DNA from: Bog-756 sp963699055
GTDB lineage: Bacteria; Actinomycetota; Acidimicrobiia; Acidimicrobiales; RAAP-2
Direction of reading: 5' to 3'
DNA length: 64,000 nt
Assembly (NCBI GenBank): GCA_963699055.1
Contig: CAVOTA010000002.1
Location: 806,001 to 870,000 of the forward strand
Both the position numbers and the translations under genes were made by a program. Below are positions 1 to 8,038 of this stretch, piece after piece. How positions within the stretch are numbered: position 1 is the stretch's first letter; each line of letters starts with the position of its first letter. The notes beneath the pieces were generated by a model. It was not told the origin of the DNA. It did no database searches and worked only from the letters and a program-made list of their open reading frames with translations.

Positions 1-2067
1 GCCGGTCTCTACGACTCGGTCACCCACGTGCCCCTGGTCATGTGGGCGCCCGGGCGGGTCCCGGTGGCGGAGTCCGACGCCATGGTGACCCTGGTCGACG
101 TCCTGCCCACGATCCTGGAGACCCTCGGCCTGCCCGAGGCCGAGGGGATCTCGGGCCGGTCGCTCTACCCGCTCATGCGGGGGGAGACCACCACCCACCG
201 GGACGCGGTGATGCTGAGCGAGGCCACCTGGCAGGCGTCGCGCGGCGTGCGCACCCCCGAGTGGAAGTACCTCCGCTTCCTCCAGTCGACCATCTACGGG
301 CGCGACGGTGTCGAGCTGTACGACGTGGTGGCCGACCCCGACGAGCAGCACAACGTGGCCGACGAGCATCCCGACGTCGTCGCCGAACTGGGCCAGCGCC
401 TCGACCACTGGGTGTCGGCCCAGCTCGGGGGCAGGCCCGATCCGATGCACCAGGTGATCGACGCCGGCCTTCCGGCGGTGGCCCGCCTCAACGACGTGAT
501 CGCCGGCCTGACCCGGCCCCGCCACGACGTGCCGACCCCGGCCGAGGCCGACCACGTGGTCGTCCCGCTGGCCGTCGGTGCCGTGGTCGGCGCCGCTGCG
601 GCCGGTGCGGTGGCCGCCGGTGCGGCAGGTGCGGCAGGTGCCGAGGCGGTCCCGTCCGACCACCTGGACCCGGCGCCGCGGGGCGACGGCCCGTCGGACC
701 CCCTGGGCCAGGCGCCGGGTGGCGACGGCGGACGCTTCGCCCCCCGCAACCCGCACCGACGACGGCTCCGCGGGGCGCGGGGCGCGGTGGTCGGCGCGTT
801 GGTGCTCGGCGCCGCCGTCCTGCTGGGCGTGGCCGTCAACGACCTGCTGCTGTCGGCCCCGTTGTCGGCGGCCGGGGTGGTCCAGCCGGCGCAGTCGGCC
901 GAGCTCAACATGCCGGCGACCGGCACGCTCACGTCGGTCGCCGTCCATGCCGGCGAGGTGGTCCGGGCCGGCCAGGTCCTGGCCAGCCAGGACACCACCG
1001 CGCTCGACGCCAAGCTGGCCACCGACCAGGCGGACCTGACCACCGACCAGGCCGCGCTGACCCAGGCACAGGCCGGGTCGGCGGACCAGCAGGCGCAGCA
1101 GCTCCAGACGTTGAAGAACCAGCTGACCGACGCCCAGCTGCAGCAGTCGGCGGCCCAGCAGAAGCTGGCCCAGACCACGGCGACCGGTGACGCGTCGGTG
1201 TCCTCGGCCCAGGCCCAGATCCGCATCGAGCAGTCGCTGCTGGCGTCCGACCAGCAGACGTACGCCGACAACGTCCCGCTGTGCGTGTCGGCGTCACCGC
1301 CGGCGACGTGCGCGTCGGACCAGCGCCAGATCGAGGTCGACCAGGGGAACCTCACCGCCGCCCAGGACGCCCTCGCCCAGGCCACCGCCGACCAGCAGTC
1401 GTCGGTGGCGGCGGCCCAGGCCGCCGTATCCGAGGCGACCGCCGCCGTGTCGGCCGCCCAGTCGTCGCTCGACGCCGGGAGCGGCCCGGTCAGCCCCCAG
1501 GGGATCGCCTCCCTACAGAGCCAGGTGCACCAGGACGAGGCGGCCATCGTGTCCGACCGGCAGCACCTGGCCCAGGCGGTGCTCACGGCCCCGTTCGACG
1601 GCGTCGTCGAGGCGGTCAACGGCACCGTGGGTGAGGTCGCCACCAGCTCGGGCGTGCGCCAGGCGACCCCGGCGGCATCGCTGGCGCCGGCGAGCACCAC
1701 CGGGATCCAGATCTTCCCGCAGGGTCCCCAGACCTCCACCACCCCCACGCCGTCGAGCGCATCGCTGCTGACCCTCGACTCGCTGCAGGACCAGATGGTG
1801 GTGCAGGTGCCCGAGACCCAGATCGGTCGGATCCACGTCGGCCAGCGGGCGCGGGCGACCCTGCCGGCCGTGGCCGGCTCGAACCTCACGGTGACCGTCA
1901 GCGAGATCGAGCGGACCCCGGTCGTGCAGTCGGGGGAGACCTACTTCCTGGTCGACCTGGTCGACACGTCCAAGGGCGCCCACGAGCTCGCCTACCAGCC
2001 CGACTCGTCCGGGACCGTCGCCCCCGGCGGCCCCATGGTCGGGTTCAGCGTGGACGTCAGCTTCTGA
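1..2067 (+). CDS. Sulfatase C-terminal region fused to HlyD-like membrane adaptor (5' partial)
   Basis: The reading frame is open from base 1, so the N-terminus and catalytic Cys/Ser motif lie outside the window. The first ~160 visible residues look like the C-terminal part of a type I sulfatase/alkaline-phosphatase-superfamily enzyme (SVTHVPLVMWAPG, then VDVLPTILETLGLP, GRSLYPLMRG, and ELYDVVADPDEQHNVAD). An Ala/Gly-rich hydrophobic stretch (~residues 185-213), a charged linker (RRRLRGARG) and a clear transmembrane helix (~262-285) follow. The last ~390 residues form a membrane-fusion adaptor: a biotinyl-lipoyl half-motif (GTLTSVAVHAGEVVRAGQVLA), a long Gln/Ala-rich coiled coil, the second half-motif (LTAPFDGVVEAVNGTVGE) and a beta-barrel. 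No stop or internal start separates the halves. The fusion is seen directly; the combined role is not known. Confidence 0.8.
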   Translation, partial: AGLYDSVTHVPLVMWAPGRVPVAESDAMVTLVDVLPTILETLGLPEAEGISGRSLYPLMRGETTTHRDAVMLSEATWQASRGVRTPEWKYLRFLQSTIYGRDGVELYDVVADPDEQHNVADEHPDVVAELGQRLDHWVSAQLGGRPDPMHQVIDAGLPAVARLNDVIAGLTRPRHDVPTPAEADHVVVPLAVGAVVGAAAAGAVAAGAAGAAGAEAVPSDHLDPAPRGDGPSDPLGQAPGGDGGRFAPRNPHRRRLRGARGAVVGALVLGAAVLLGVAVNDLLLSAPLSAAGVVQPAQSAELNMPATGTLTSVAVHAGEVVRAGQVLASQDTTALDAKLATDQADLTTDQAALTQAQAGSADQQAQQLQTLKNQLTDAQLQQSAAQQKLAQTTATGDASVSSAQAQIRIEQSLLASDQQTYADNVPLCVSASPPATCASDQRQIEVDQGNLTAAQDALAQATADQQSSVAAAQAAVSEATAAVSAAQSSLDAGSGPVSPQGIASLQSQVHQDEAAIVSDRQHLAQAVLTAPFDGVVEAVNGTVGEVATSSGVRQATPAASLAPASTTGIQIFPQGPQTSTTPTPSSASLLTLDSLQDQMVVQVPETQIGRIHVGQRARATLPAVAGSNLTVTVSEIERTPVVQSGETYFLVDLVDTSKGAHELAYQPDSSGTVAPGGPMVGFSVDVSF

Positions 2068-2110
2068 CGGGACCGGTCGGGCGGGGGGCCTCGGGGGGTC
2101 GCTCCGCTGA

Positions 2111-2128
2111 CCCGGGCGTCCCCCCGGG
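2111..2128. terminator. Possible hairpin between convergent genes
   Basis: CCCGGG at 2111-2116 and 2123-2128 can form a 6-bp stem with a 6-nt loop in the 80-bp gap between two convergent genes. There is no U-tract, so this is only a weak terminator candidate. Confidence 0.3.
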
Positions 2129-2147
2129 AGACCGGCGCGCCCGAGGA

Positions 2148-2621
2148 TCACCGCAGCTCGAGGACCGTCTCCTCGATCGTCACGCCCCGTCCCGGGGCCA
2201 TCGACCGCTCGGTCCCGATCGGACGGAAGCCCGCCTTCTGCAGGACCCGCAACGATCCGGTGTTGTCGCTGGCGGCCCGGGCCCGGACCGGCCGGTCCGG
2301 AAGCTGAGCGAGCAGCAGGCCGAGGGCCTCCGTGGCGATCCCCTGCCCCCACCAGGCGCGGCCGATCCAGAAGGTCACCTCCGTCGTCCCCTCCGCCACG
2401 AAGTGCCCGATGGTGCCGACGAGCACGGGGCCGCGGACGACGGCCAGGAACCTCGCCGCGGTGTCGGACTGGACGCGGGCCATGTGGGCGTCGAAGGCCG
2501 GTCGATCGTCCGGGTCCCCGGCGGTAAACGCCGCCATGCGCACCGACTCCGGATCGCGCATCTGCTCGAAGACGGCGTCGAGGTCGTCGACGCCGACCGG
2601 CCGGAGGGTGACTCGTGACAT
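2148..2621 (-). CDS. GNAT family N-acetyltransferase
   Basis: A 157-residue protein of typical single-domain GNAT length. It opens with VTLRPVGVDDLDAVFEQM and has the RimI/RimJ-like acetyl-CoA-binding core: EVTFWIGRAWWGQGIATEAL (motif A, Q-x-x-G-I/x-A), then NTGSLRVLQKAGFRPIG near the C-terminus. The start is the ATG at 2621, where family homology begins; reading further upstream gives only low-complexity sequence. It probably acetylates a small molecule or a protein N-terminus; the substrate cannot be told. It is convergent with the sulfatase fusion and lies 185 bp downstream of the GH26-like gene on the same strand. Confidence 0.8.
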   Translation of the reverse strand: MSRVTLRPVGVDDLDAVFEQMRDPESVRMAAFTAGDPDDRPAFDAHMARVQSDTAARFLAVVRGPVLVGTIGHFVAEGTTEVTFWIGRAWWGQGIATEALGLLLAQLPDRPVRARAASDNTGSLRVLQKAGFRPIGTERSMAPGRGVTIEETVLELR

Positions 2622-2806
2622 GAGGGCGACCCCCTGGTGGTGGAGCGTGCGGGACGGCGCGCCGTGGACCCGGCGACGGGGTGCACCGTCAGTCTTGCCC
2701 GTGTGCGGGGTCGGGCGCACCGGACCGCCGGGACGCGCCGGGCGCAGACGACCGTGCCCGGCTACCGGACGCCGACGACCGGGGCCGGCCACCGGGCGCC
2801 GGCGAC

Positions 2807-3997
2807 CTAGGCGCCGACGAAGGGGTAGCCGAAGTAGGGCAGCTGGCCCATGGCCACGAAGGCGTCGAACCCGAGTTGGCCGGGGGTGTTCACCAGCGTC
2901 CAGTCGAAGTCGGACTTGGAGTCGTAGTAGAGGACGGCATGCACCTGGGGGAAGCTCACCGGCAGTGCCGCCGCCAGCTGGGCCAGGAACGTGGCCTGAT
3001 CGGTGGTCGCACCCGTCTCGCCGATCATCATCGGCTTCCCGTGGGTCACCCATGCGTCGTAGAAGGGCAGGAAGGTCGTCTTGATGATGCTCGGGTCCTG
3101 CTTGCGGTCGTAGCCGTCCCAACCGATCCAGTCCACGTAGGCGTCGCCCGGATAGTCGGCGGCCGCCGCGGCCGGGGCGTTGATCGACGGGCACCAGACG
3201 AAGGCCACGTTCGTCGCACCGGCGTCGTGGAAGATCGTCCAGATGTGCTGCCAGGCCTGTACGTACCCCGGCGACCCCTGTGATCCGAGGCAGCCCGAGG
3301 CACGTGGGAGACCGACGAGGTTCATCTCCCAGAACCACCGAAGGAACACCGGGCGGCCGTAGTCGCGGAGCGCGTCGGCGTACGACGTGATCAGCGCGTC
3401 CTGGCTGCCGTCGATGATCGACTCGTCCGAGGTGCACGTCCAGTCGACAACCGGCGTGGCACCGGTGGCAGACAGCGCGGCGAGCGTGGACGTCTTCACC
3501 GGTGTCGACCACGGCTGGTACACGTGGACCAGTCCGAGCGGCCGGCCGATGGCTCCGTCGAAGTTGCCGAGCTGCGCCAGTTCCAGGCGGACGTCGCCCT
3601 GGGCCTGGATCTGGTCGTCGTGGGGGGCGACGAACGCGCCGAGGTAGGCGCCCGACGACGGGACCGCCGGAGGCGGCGGCGACCCGGCAGGCAGGGCGGC
3701 GGGCACGACCGCCGGTGTGACCGGTGTCGGGGCGGCGGCCACCACCCGGGCGACCGCCACCGACAGGGACGCCACGGCGACCGTCCCGGCGAGTGCACCG
3801 GCGGCCCGGCGTACCCATGGCCGCCGCGACCCACCCGGACGGGAGGCGACCCGTCCGCCACCCGCGCCCGACCGTCCCGGACCCGGCGTGTGGGCACGAC
3901 CGTCGCCGGTCCCGGCACGAGCGTCGCCGGTCCCCCCGTCGCGCCCGGTGCACCGCTGTGGCCATGGCGTTCGCATCTGCGTCGCTCGCTCCCTCAT
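2807..3997 (-). CDS. GH26-like secreted glycoside hydrolase (mannanase-type)
   Basis: 396 residues. A basic N-terminus, a hydrophobic segment (AAGALAGTVAVASLSVAVARVVAAA, broken by weakly polar residues) and a Pro-rich linker precede a (beta/alpha)8-type domain. Features of endo-beta-mannanase-like GH26 proteins are visible: RPVFLRWFWEMN, whose Glu would be the acid/base, and KPMMIGETGA, whose Glu would be the nucleophile. WCPSINAP and DWIGWDGYD also fit the fold. The ATG at 3997 lies 3 nt after the stop of the upstream propeller-repeat gene, so the two are probably co-transcribed; an alternative ATG lies at 3976. A paralogue is at 6874-7890. The substrate (mannan or another beta-glycan) is inferred. 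Confidence 0.75.
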   Translation of the reverse strand: MRERATQMRTPWPQRCTGRDGGTGDARAGTGDGRAHTPGPGRSGAGGGRVASRPGGSRRPWVRRAAGALAGTVAVASLSVAVARVVAAAPTPVTPAVVPAALPAGSPPPPAVPSSGAYLGAFVAPHDDQIQAQGDVRLELAQLGNFDGAIGRPLGLVHVYQPWSTPVKTSTLAALSATGATPVVDWTCTSDESIIDGSQDALITSYADALRDYGRPVFLRWFWEMNLVGLPRASGCLGSQGSPGYVQAWQHIWTIFHDAGATNVAFVWCPSINAPAAAAADYPGDAYVDWIGWDGYDRKQDPSIIKTTFLPFYDAWVTHGKPMMIGETGATTDQATFLAQLAAALPVSFPQVHAVLYYDSKSDFDWTLVNTPGQLGFDAFVAMGQLPYFGYPFVGA

Positions 3998-4000
3998 CGC

Positions 4001-6580
4001 TCAGATGATCCCGACGACCGGTGCCGGCGGGTTCGGGTCGCTGCCGTAGAACGGGGCGTCACCGAAGGCGAACACCCCGCCGTCGGCCCCGGCCAGCCAG
4101 TACCCCTTACCGTCCGAGGACGGGGTCATGCCGACGATGGGGGCCCCGAGGAAGACGTAGCGCAGGCTGCCCTCGTAGGTCGCATCACCGAACGGGAACA
4201 CGGCGCCCGCCCGGGTGACCATCCAGTACCCGGCGCCGTCGCTCGTCGGGGCGATCCCGACGATCGGGTCGACCGTCGGCCGGCCCCCGGTCGAGCCGTA
4301 GAAGGCGGCGTCGCCGAAGGCGAACACCCCGCCGTCGGAGGCCACGAGCCAGTAGCCCCGGCCGTCGGCGGTGGCGGCCATCCCCACGATGGGGGCGACC
4401 AGGGTCAGGCTGCCGGTGGAGCCGTAGAACGCGGCGTCGCCGAAGGCGAAGATCCCCCCGTCCGAGGCCACTTCCCAGTAGCCGGCGCCGTCGGGGGTGG
4501 CGGCCATCCCCACGATGGGCCGGTTCAACGGTCTGCCGCCCATCGACCCCTCGAAGCGGGCGGCCCCGAAGCTGAACACACCGCCGTCGGCTCCCACCAG
4601 CCAGTAGCCGTCGTGGAGCGGCGTGTACGCCGCACCCACCACCGGCGAGGCGAGCACCTTGCCCGCCATGGAGCCGAAGAAGGCGTTGGTCACGCCGTCG
4701 ACGGTGGGCGCGGGACCGATCGGCGAGACCGAGCCGTCGGCCCCGAACACGGCGTACCCGGTGGAGGGACCGAGCAGGGTGAGGGTGGACGTTCCGCCCA
4801 CCGTGAACACGTAGTTGGCGGCGGCGAGCGTGCCGACGGTGCAGGTCACCGTGTAGGTGCCCCGGAAGGACGACGGGTCGGCGGTGCTGGTGCACGACGC
4901 CGAGCCGGACACCACCGAGGAGGTGTCGCCGTCGCGGAAGCCGACCAGGTGGTAGCCGAGGGTGGGCAGGGGGGCGCCCACCGAGCCCGTCGCCGGGTCG
5001 GGGACCACGGTCAGGGTCGCCGGCGCCACCCGCAGGCTGGCCGTCGCCGTCGCCGGGTAGAACAGGAACGAGCCCGGCTGCGTCGCCGTGAGGGTGCAGG
5101 TGCCGGCCCCGACGAGGAACAGGCGTACGAGGGCACCCGTGCACGCCCCCGAGGCGGAGTTGGTGAGGGCGAGGCCGGAGTCGACCGACGGGGCGACGTC
5201 GACGGGCGGGTCGCCGTAGGTCGGCGACGGCAGGGGTGGGAAGGTGATGGTCTGCACCGACCGGGTCACCAGGAAGGCGGAGGTGGCGTCCGGGCCGGCG
5301 TAGAGCCCGGTGGCCAGCGTGCCCGTCGGCAGGGTGGTGAGCGAGGACGGCGTGACGGCGTTGACCGTGGGCGTCCCGTCGCCGAGCTGGCCGTAGTAGT
5401 CACCACCCCACGTCCACGGCACGCCCTCCGACGTCAGCGCATACGACGAGTCCTTGCCGGCGGCGATGGAGACGAACACCGTGCCGGGCGGGAGCCCGAC
5501 CGGCGGGAGCGGCACGTCACTGTCCACCGGCAGCGAGTCGACCAGTGCGGAGGCGATCTGCCCGAAGACGTCGGAGCCCCATGCCAGCACCTGCCCCCCG
5601 GTGGTGAGGGCCAGGCTGTGGGCACCGCCGGCGGCGATCGCCGACACCACGGCACCCGGAGGGAGGGTGGCGGCCACCGGCGTGGTCGAGTCCGCCGTCC
5701 CGCCGTCGCCGAGCTGACCCGAAGCCCCCATCCCCCAGGCGTAGACCTGTCCGTCCGACCCCAACGCCAGGCTGTGCCCGGTGCCCGCGGCGATCGCCGT
5801 GAACGTCACCCCGGCGGGCGGCGTGACGGCGATCGGCGTGGCCGCCGACACCGTCGTGCCGTCGCCGAGCTGGCCGTGGCCGTTGGCACCCCACGCGTAG
5901 ACGACGCCGGTCGACGACAGGGCGAGACTGTGGTCGCCCCCGGCGGCGACGGCGGTGAAGGTGACCCCGGCCGGTGCGTCCACCGGCACCGGCGACGTGG
6001 CGGGCGCCGACGTGCCGGTGCCGAGCTGGCCGAGCGTGTTCGAGCCCCAGGCGTACACCGCGCCACCGGAGGTGAGGGCCAGTGTGTGGGCGCTGCCGGC
6101 CGCCAGTGCGGTCACGGTGACGCCCGGGAGCGACACCGGCTCCGGTGTCGTCTGGCCGGCGGTCGAGCCGTTGCCGAGCTGCCCCAGGGTGTCCGTCCCC
6201 CAGCTGTAGACCTGACCCCCGGGCGTGCGGGCGACGGTGAAGGCGCCGCCGGCGGCGACCGACGCGAACACGACACCGGCCGGCGCATGGGCCACGGTCG
6301 GCAGGGTGATCCCGGTGGCCGACCCCCCGCCGATCGAGCCGACCCCGACCTGACCCGAGTCGTTGTCCCCCCAGCTGTAGAGGGCCTGCGACGCCAGGGC
6401 GGACGACGAGGCGAGTCCGGGACGGTGGCGTGACGGGGACACACCCGACGTGCCACCGGACAGCGTGGTCGCACCCCAGCCCACGACGGCGGCGACCACC
6501 ACGACCACGGCGACGAGCCCCACCACCGTCGGAGCCGTCCCCGGTCGCGCGCCGGGCCGCCGGCAGGTGGAGCGCTCCAT
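4001..6580 (-). CDS. RCC1-repeat / MBG / YWLVASDGG-repeat surface protein
   Basis: 859 residues. One N-terminal transmembrane segment (~20-42, VVGLVAVVVVVAAVVGWG) is followed by about seven RCC1 blades (each with YSWG/YAWG...GQLG-G and ...AAG..HSLAL), predicting a seven-bladed beta-propeller over ~residues 65-430. Next comes an MBG-like Ig-type region (TYGDPPVDV... and LGYHLVGFRDGD). The C-terminus carries six ~42-residue repeats of the form GYWLVASDGGVFAFGDAAFYGS, common in Acidimicrobiia secreted proteins. It is probably anchored and exported, displaying protein- or glycan-binding repeats; no catalytic motif is seen. It lies 3 nt upstream of a GH26-like gene and downstream of its paralogue, suggesting a shared carbohydrate-related role. 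The start at 6580 overlaps the stop of a 41-codon ORF. Confidence 0.8.
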   Translation of the reverse strand: MERSTCRRPGARPGTAPTVVGLVAVVVVVAAVVGWGATTLSGGTSGVSPSRHRPGLASSSALASQALYSWGDNDSGQVGVGSIGGGSATGITLPTVAHAPAGVVFASVAAGGAFTVARTPGGQVYSWGTDTLGQLGNGSTAGQTTPEPVSLPGVTVTALAAGSAHTLALTSGGAVYAWGSNTLGQLGTGTSAPATSPVPVDAPAGVTFTAVAAGGDHSLALSSTGVVYAWGANGHGQLGDGTTVSAATPIAVTPPAGVTFTAIAAGTGHSLALGSDGQVYAWGMGASGQLGDGGTADSTTPVAATLPPGAVVSAIAAGGAHSLALTTGGQVLAWGSDVFGQIASALVDSLPVDSDVPLPPVGLPPGTVFVSIAAGKDSSYALTSEGVPWTWGGDYYGQLGDGTPTVNAVTPSSLTTLPTGTLATGLYAGPDATSAFLVTRSVQTITFPPLPSPTYGDPPVDVAPSVDSGLALTNSASGACTGALVRLFLVGAGTCTLTATQPGSFLFYPATATASLRVAPATLTVVPDPATGSVGAPLPTLGYHLVGFRDGDTSSVVSGSASCTSTADPSSFRGTYTVTCTVGTLAAANYVFTVGGTSTLTLLGPSTGYAVFGADGSVSPIGPAPTVDGVTNAFFGSMAGKVLASPVVGAAYTPLHDGYWLVGADGGVFSFGAARFEGSMGGRPLNRPIVGMAATPDGAGYWEVASDGGIFAFGDAAFYGSTGSLTLVAPIVGMAATADGRGYWLVASDGGVFAFGDAAFYGSTGGRPTVDPIVGIAPTSDGAGYWMVTRAGAVFPFGDATYEGSLRYVFLGAPIVGMTPSSDGKGYWLAGADGGVFAFGDAPFYGSDPNPPAPVVGII
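4004..4758 (-). repeat. Six tandem ~42-codon YW[LEM]V-DGG-[VI]F-FG repeats
   Basis: Within the propeller-repeat gene, six units of ~126 bp occur in tandem. Each encodes YWLVASDGGVFAFGDA-FYGS followed by a PIVGMAAT-DG linker. The central copies are most alike (the two middle units differ at few residues); the outer ones have diverged. Confidence 0.8.
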
Positions 6581-6705
6581 CAGGTTGCGGGCCCCGCACC
6601 ACGGTCACGACCGGTGCAGGTGACGCGACCGACGCCGCCGGCGAAGCGGCGGACCTGGGCGCAACGGCGGCAGTGGGCGACCCCGAGCGTGCCCGTGCCG
6701 TGCAT
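6580..6705 (-). CDS. Possible 41-residue Cys-containing upstream peptide
   Basis: A short ATG frame upstream of the RCC1-repeat gene ends in TGATG, so its stop overlaps the next gene's ATG by one base, a layout typical of translational coupling. The peptide contains HCRRC and a third Cys (VTCTGR), a partial zinc-ribbon look. No strong ribosome binding site was found and no family recognised. It could be a chance reading in GC-rich DNA. Confidence 0.25.
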   Translation of the reverse strand: MHGTGTLGVAHCRRCAQVRRFAGGVGRVTCTGRDRGAGPAT

Positions 6706-6796
6706 CGTCTGTCGCCCCACGTCGTCCCCCTGCCCGGGATCTGCGGTGCCCAGCGGCACCGGCCACCCGACACCGCGCCCGGCGGGTCGGACAAGC

Positions 6797-6842
6797 TCAT
6801 TACGTAGAGTGAGACTATCACCACTCCACGTGGTTAATCCAG
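6797..6842. promoter_or_regulatory. AT-richer promoter-like island upstream of the repeat-protein gene
   Basis: A short stretch of much lower GC than its surroundings lies between the two minus-strand genes. It contains CCACGTGG (6826-6833, palindromic) and, on the minus strand, TGATAGTCT and CTACGTAAT. It probably holds the promoter of the gene starting at 6580, giving a ~200-nt leader. No exact -35/-10 pair can be assigned. Confidence 0.4.
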
Positions 6843-6844
6843 AC

Positions 6845-6890
6845 GACCCTCAGGTCGTGGCGGAGGCCGACCCTCAGGTCGTGGCGGAGG
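6845..6890. repeat. 22-bp tandem duplication covering a stop codon
   Basis: The 22-mer GACCCTCAGGTCGTGGCGGAGG occurs at 6845-6866 and again at 6869-6890, two bases apart. The second copy contains the stop codon of the GH26-like gene on the minus strand, so the duplication lies at its 3' end. Confidence 0.85.
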
Positions 6891-7890
6891 ACGAGGCGGT
6901 GACGAAGTACGGGTCGCGGGCCAGCGCGGCGAAGGCCCGGAGCCCGGCGGGCGTGAACGACCAGTCCAACGCCGGGCCGGGCGCATCGAACCACACGACG
7001 CCCTTGAACCCGGGGAGCGTCGGCAAGCCGGTGCCGATGCTGTCGACGAAGCCGGCCTGGGCGGCACCCGACGCGCCCGTCTCGGCCACGATCATCGGCT
7101 TGCCCCGGCCCACCCACTGGGCATCGAACGTGCCGAACAGGGAGGCGAACGTCTGCGTGCCGTCCCGGTCGTACCCGTCGACGCCGATCCAGTCGACGGC
7201 GGCATCACCCGGGTAGTACGGCGCCGGGTCCGCACCGGTCAGTGCCGGGCACCACACGAAGCTGACGTTGGTCGCCCCGGCCGCCGTGAACCGGGAGCGC
7301 AGGCGCTGCCAGGCGGCGACGAACCCGGCAGCCGAACCGATCTGGGGGTGGGCGTTCACCAGGTTCATCTCCCAGCACCACCGGAGCAGCACCGGGCCGC
7401 CGTAGCCGCGCAGCGCCTGTGCGTACGCCGTGATCTGCGCGTCATAGGTCCCCTGGGCGATGCCGGCCACGTCCGGTCCGCACCCCCAGTCGAGCATCGG
7501 GATGGAACCGGCGGCGGCCACGGCCCGCAGCGACGACACCGGGGCGGGAGCGTCCCACCCCGAGTAGACGTGGAGGATCCCGAGCGGTCGGCCCGTGGCG
7601 GCGCGCACGGCCGGAAGGGCCGACTGCTCGATGGCGAACGACGACGTGCCGGTCCCGCGCGGCGCCGGGTGCACCCACGCGCCCAGGTAGGCCCCGGTGG
7701 GGACCGGCGGCGGATCGCCCGTGGTGGCCGGTGCGCCGGCGGTGGTGGACGTGCCCGGTGACGTCGTCGACGGTGCGGACGACGGGGAGGAGCCACAGGC
7801 GGCGGCGACCACCGCCACGACGGCCAGGAGGCCGGCGGCCACGGACGTCCGCAGCGTCCGCGTGTCGGGGTGCAGGGATGCGGACGCCAC
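6874..7890 (-). CDS. GH26-like glycoside hydrolase, predicted lipoprotein
   Basis: 338 residues from the GTG at 7890 (an alternative GTG lies 18 nt upstream). The N-terminus is a lipoprotein signal: hydrophobic LLAVVAVVAAAC with the lipobox Cys at ~residue 31, then a Ser/Thr/Pro linker. The catalytic domain parallels the protein at 2807-3997: GAYLGAWV, RPLGILHVYSGWD, PVLLRWCWEMN (putative acid/base Glu), FVWCPALTG, DWIGVDGYD and KPMIVAETGA (putative nucleophile Glu). The two are clear paralogues, one anchored by lipid and one by a signal or membrane segment. The gene is divergent from the SDR at 8039. Confidence 0.75.
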   Translation of the reverse strand: MASASLHPDTRTLRTSVAAGLLAVVAVVAAACGSSPSSAPSTTSPGTSTTAGAPATTGDPPPVPTGAYLGAWVHPAPRGTGTSSFAIEQSALPAVRAATGRPLGILHVYSGWDAPAPVSSLRAVAAAGSIPMLDWGCGPDVAGIAQGTYDAQITAYAQALRGYGGPVLLRWCWEMNLVNAHPQIGSAAGFVAAWQRLRSRFTAAGATNVSFVWCPALTGADPAPYYPGDAAVDWIGVDGYDRDGTQTFASLFGTFDAQWVGRGKPMIVAETGASGAAQAGFVDSIGTGLPTLPGFKGVVWFDAPGPALDWSFTPAGLRAFAALARDPYFVTASSSATT

Positions 7891-8024
7891 GTGGCGATGC
7901 TTCCACACCGCCGCGCACCCGGGTGGTCGTCCCCCGCCGGGGCGGACGGCGGCGCGGCGGCGACCGGGGCCGTGGCCCGTCCGGACCGTCGTGCGCCACC
8001 CCGGTCCCCGGGGACCGCCGTCGC

Positions 8025-8030
8025 TAGGAT
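8025..8030 (+). promoter_or_regulatory. -10 hexamer TAGGAT, leaderless SDR gene
   Basis: TAGGAT ends 8 nt before the ATG at 8039, placing the predicted transcription start at or next to the start codon. AGGA inside it could alternatively act as a weak ribosome binding site. Confidence 0.55.
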
Positions 8031-8038
8031 CCTCCCTC

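Noticed and set aside
3524..6433. 969-codon plus-strand frame opposite the propeller-repeat gene
   Set aside because: Repetitive only because it mirrors the RCC1 repeats; no recognisable protein.
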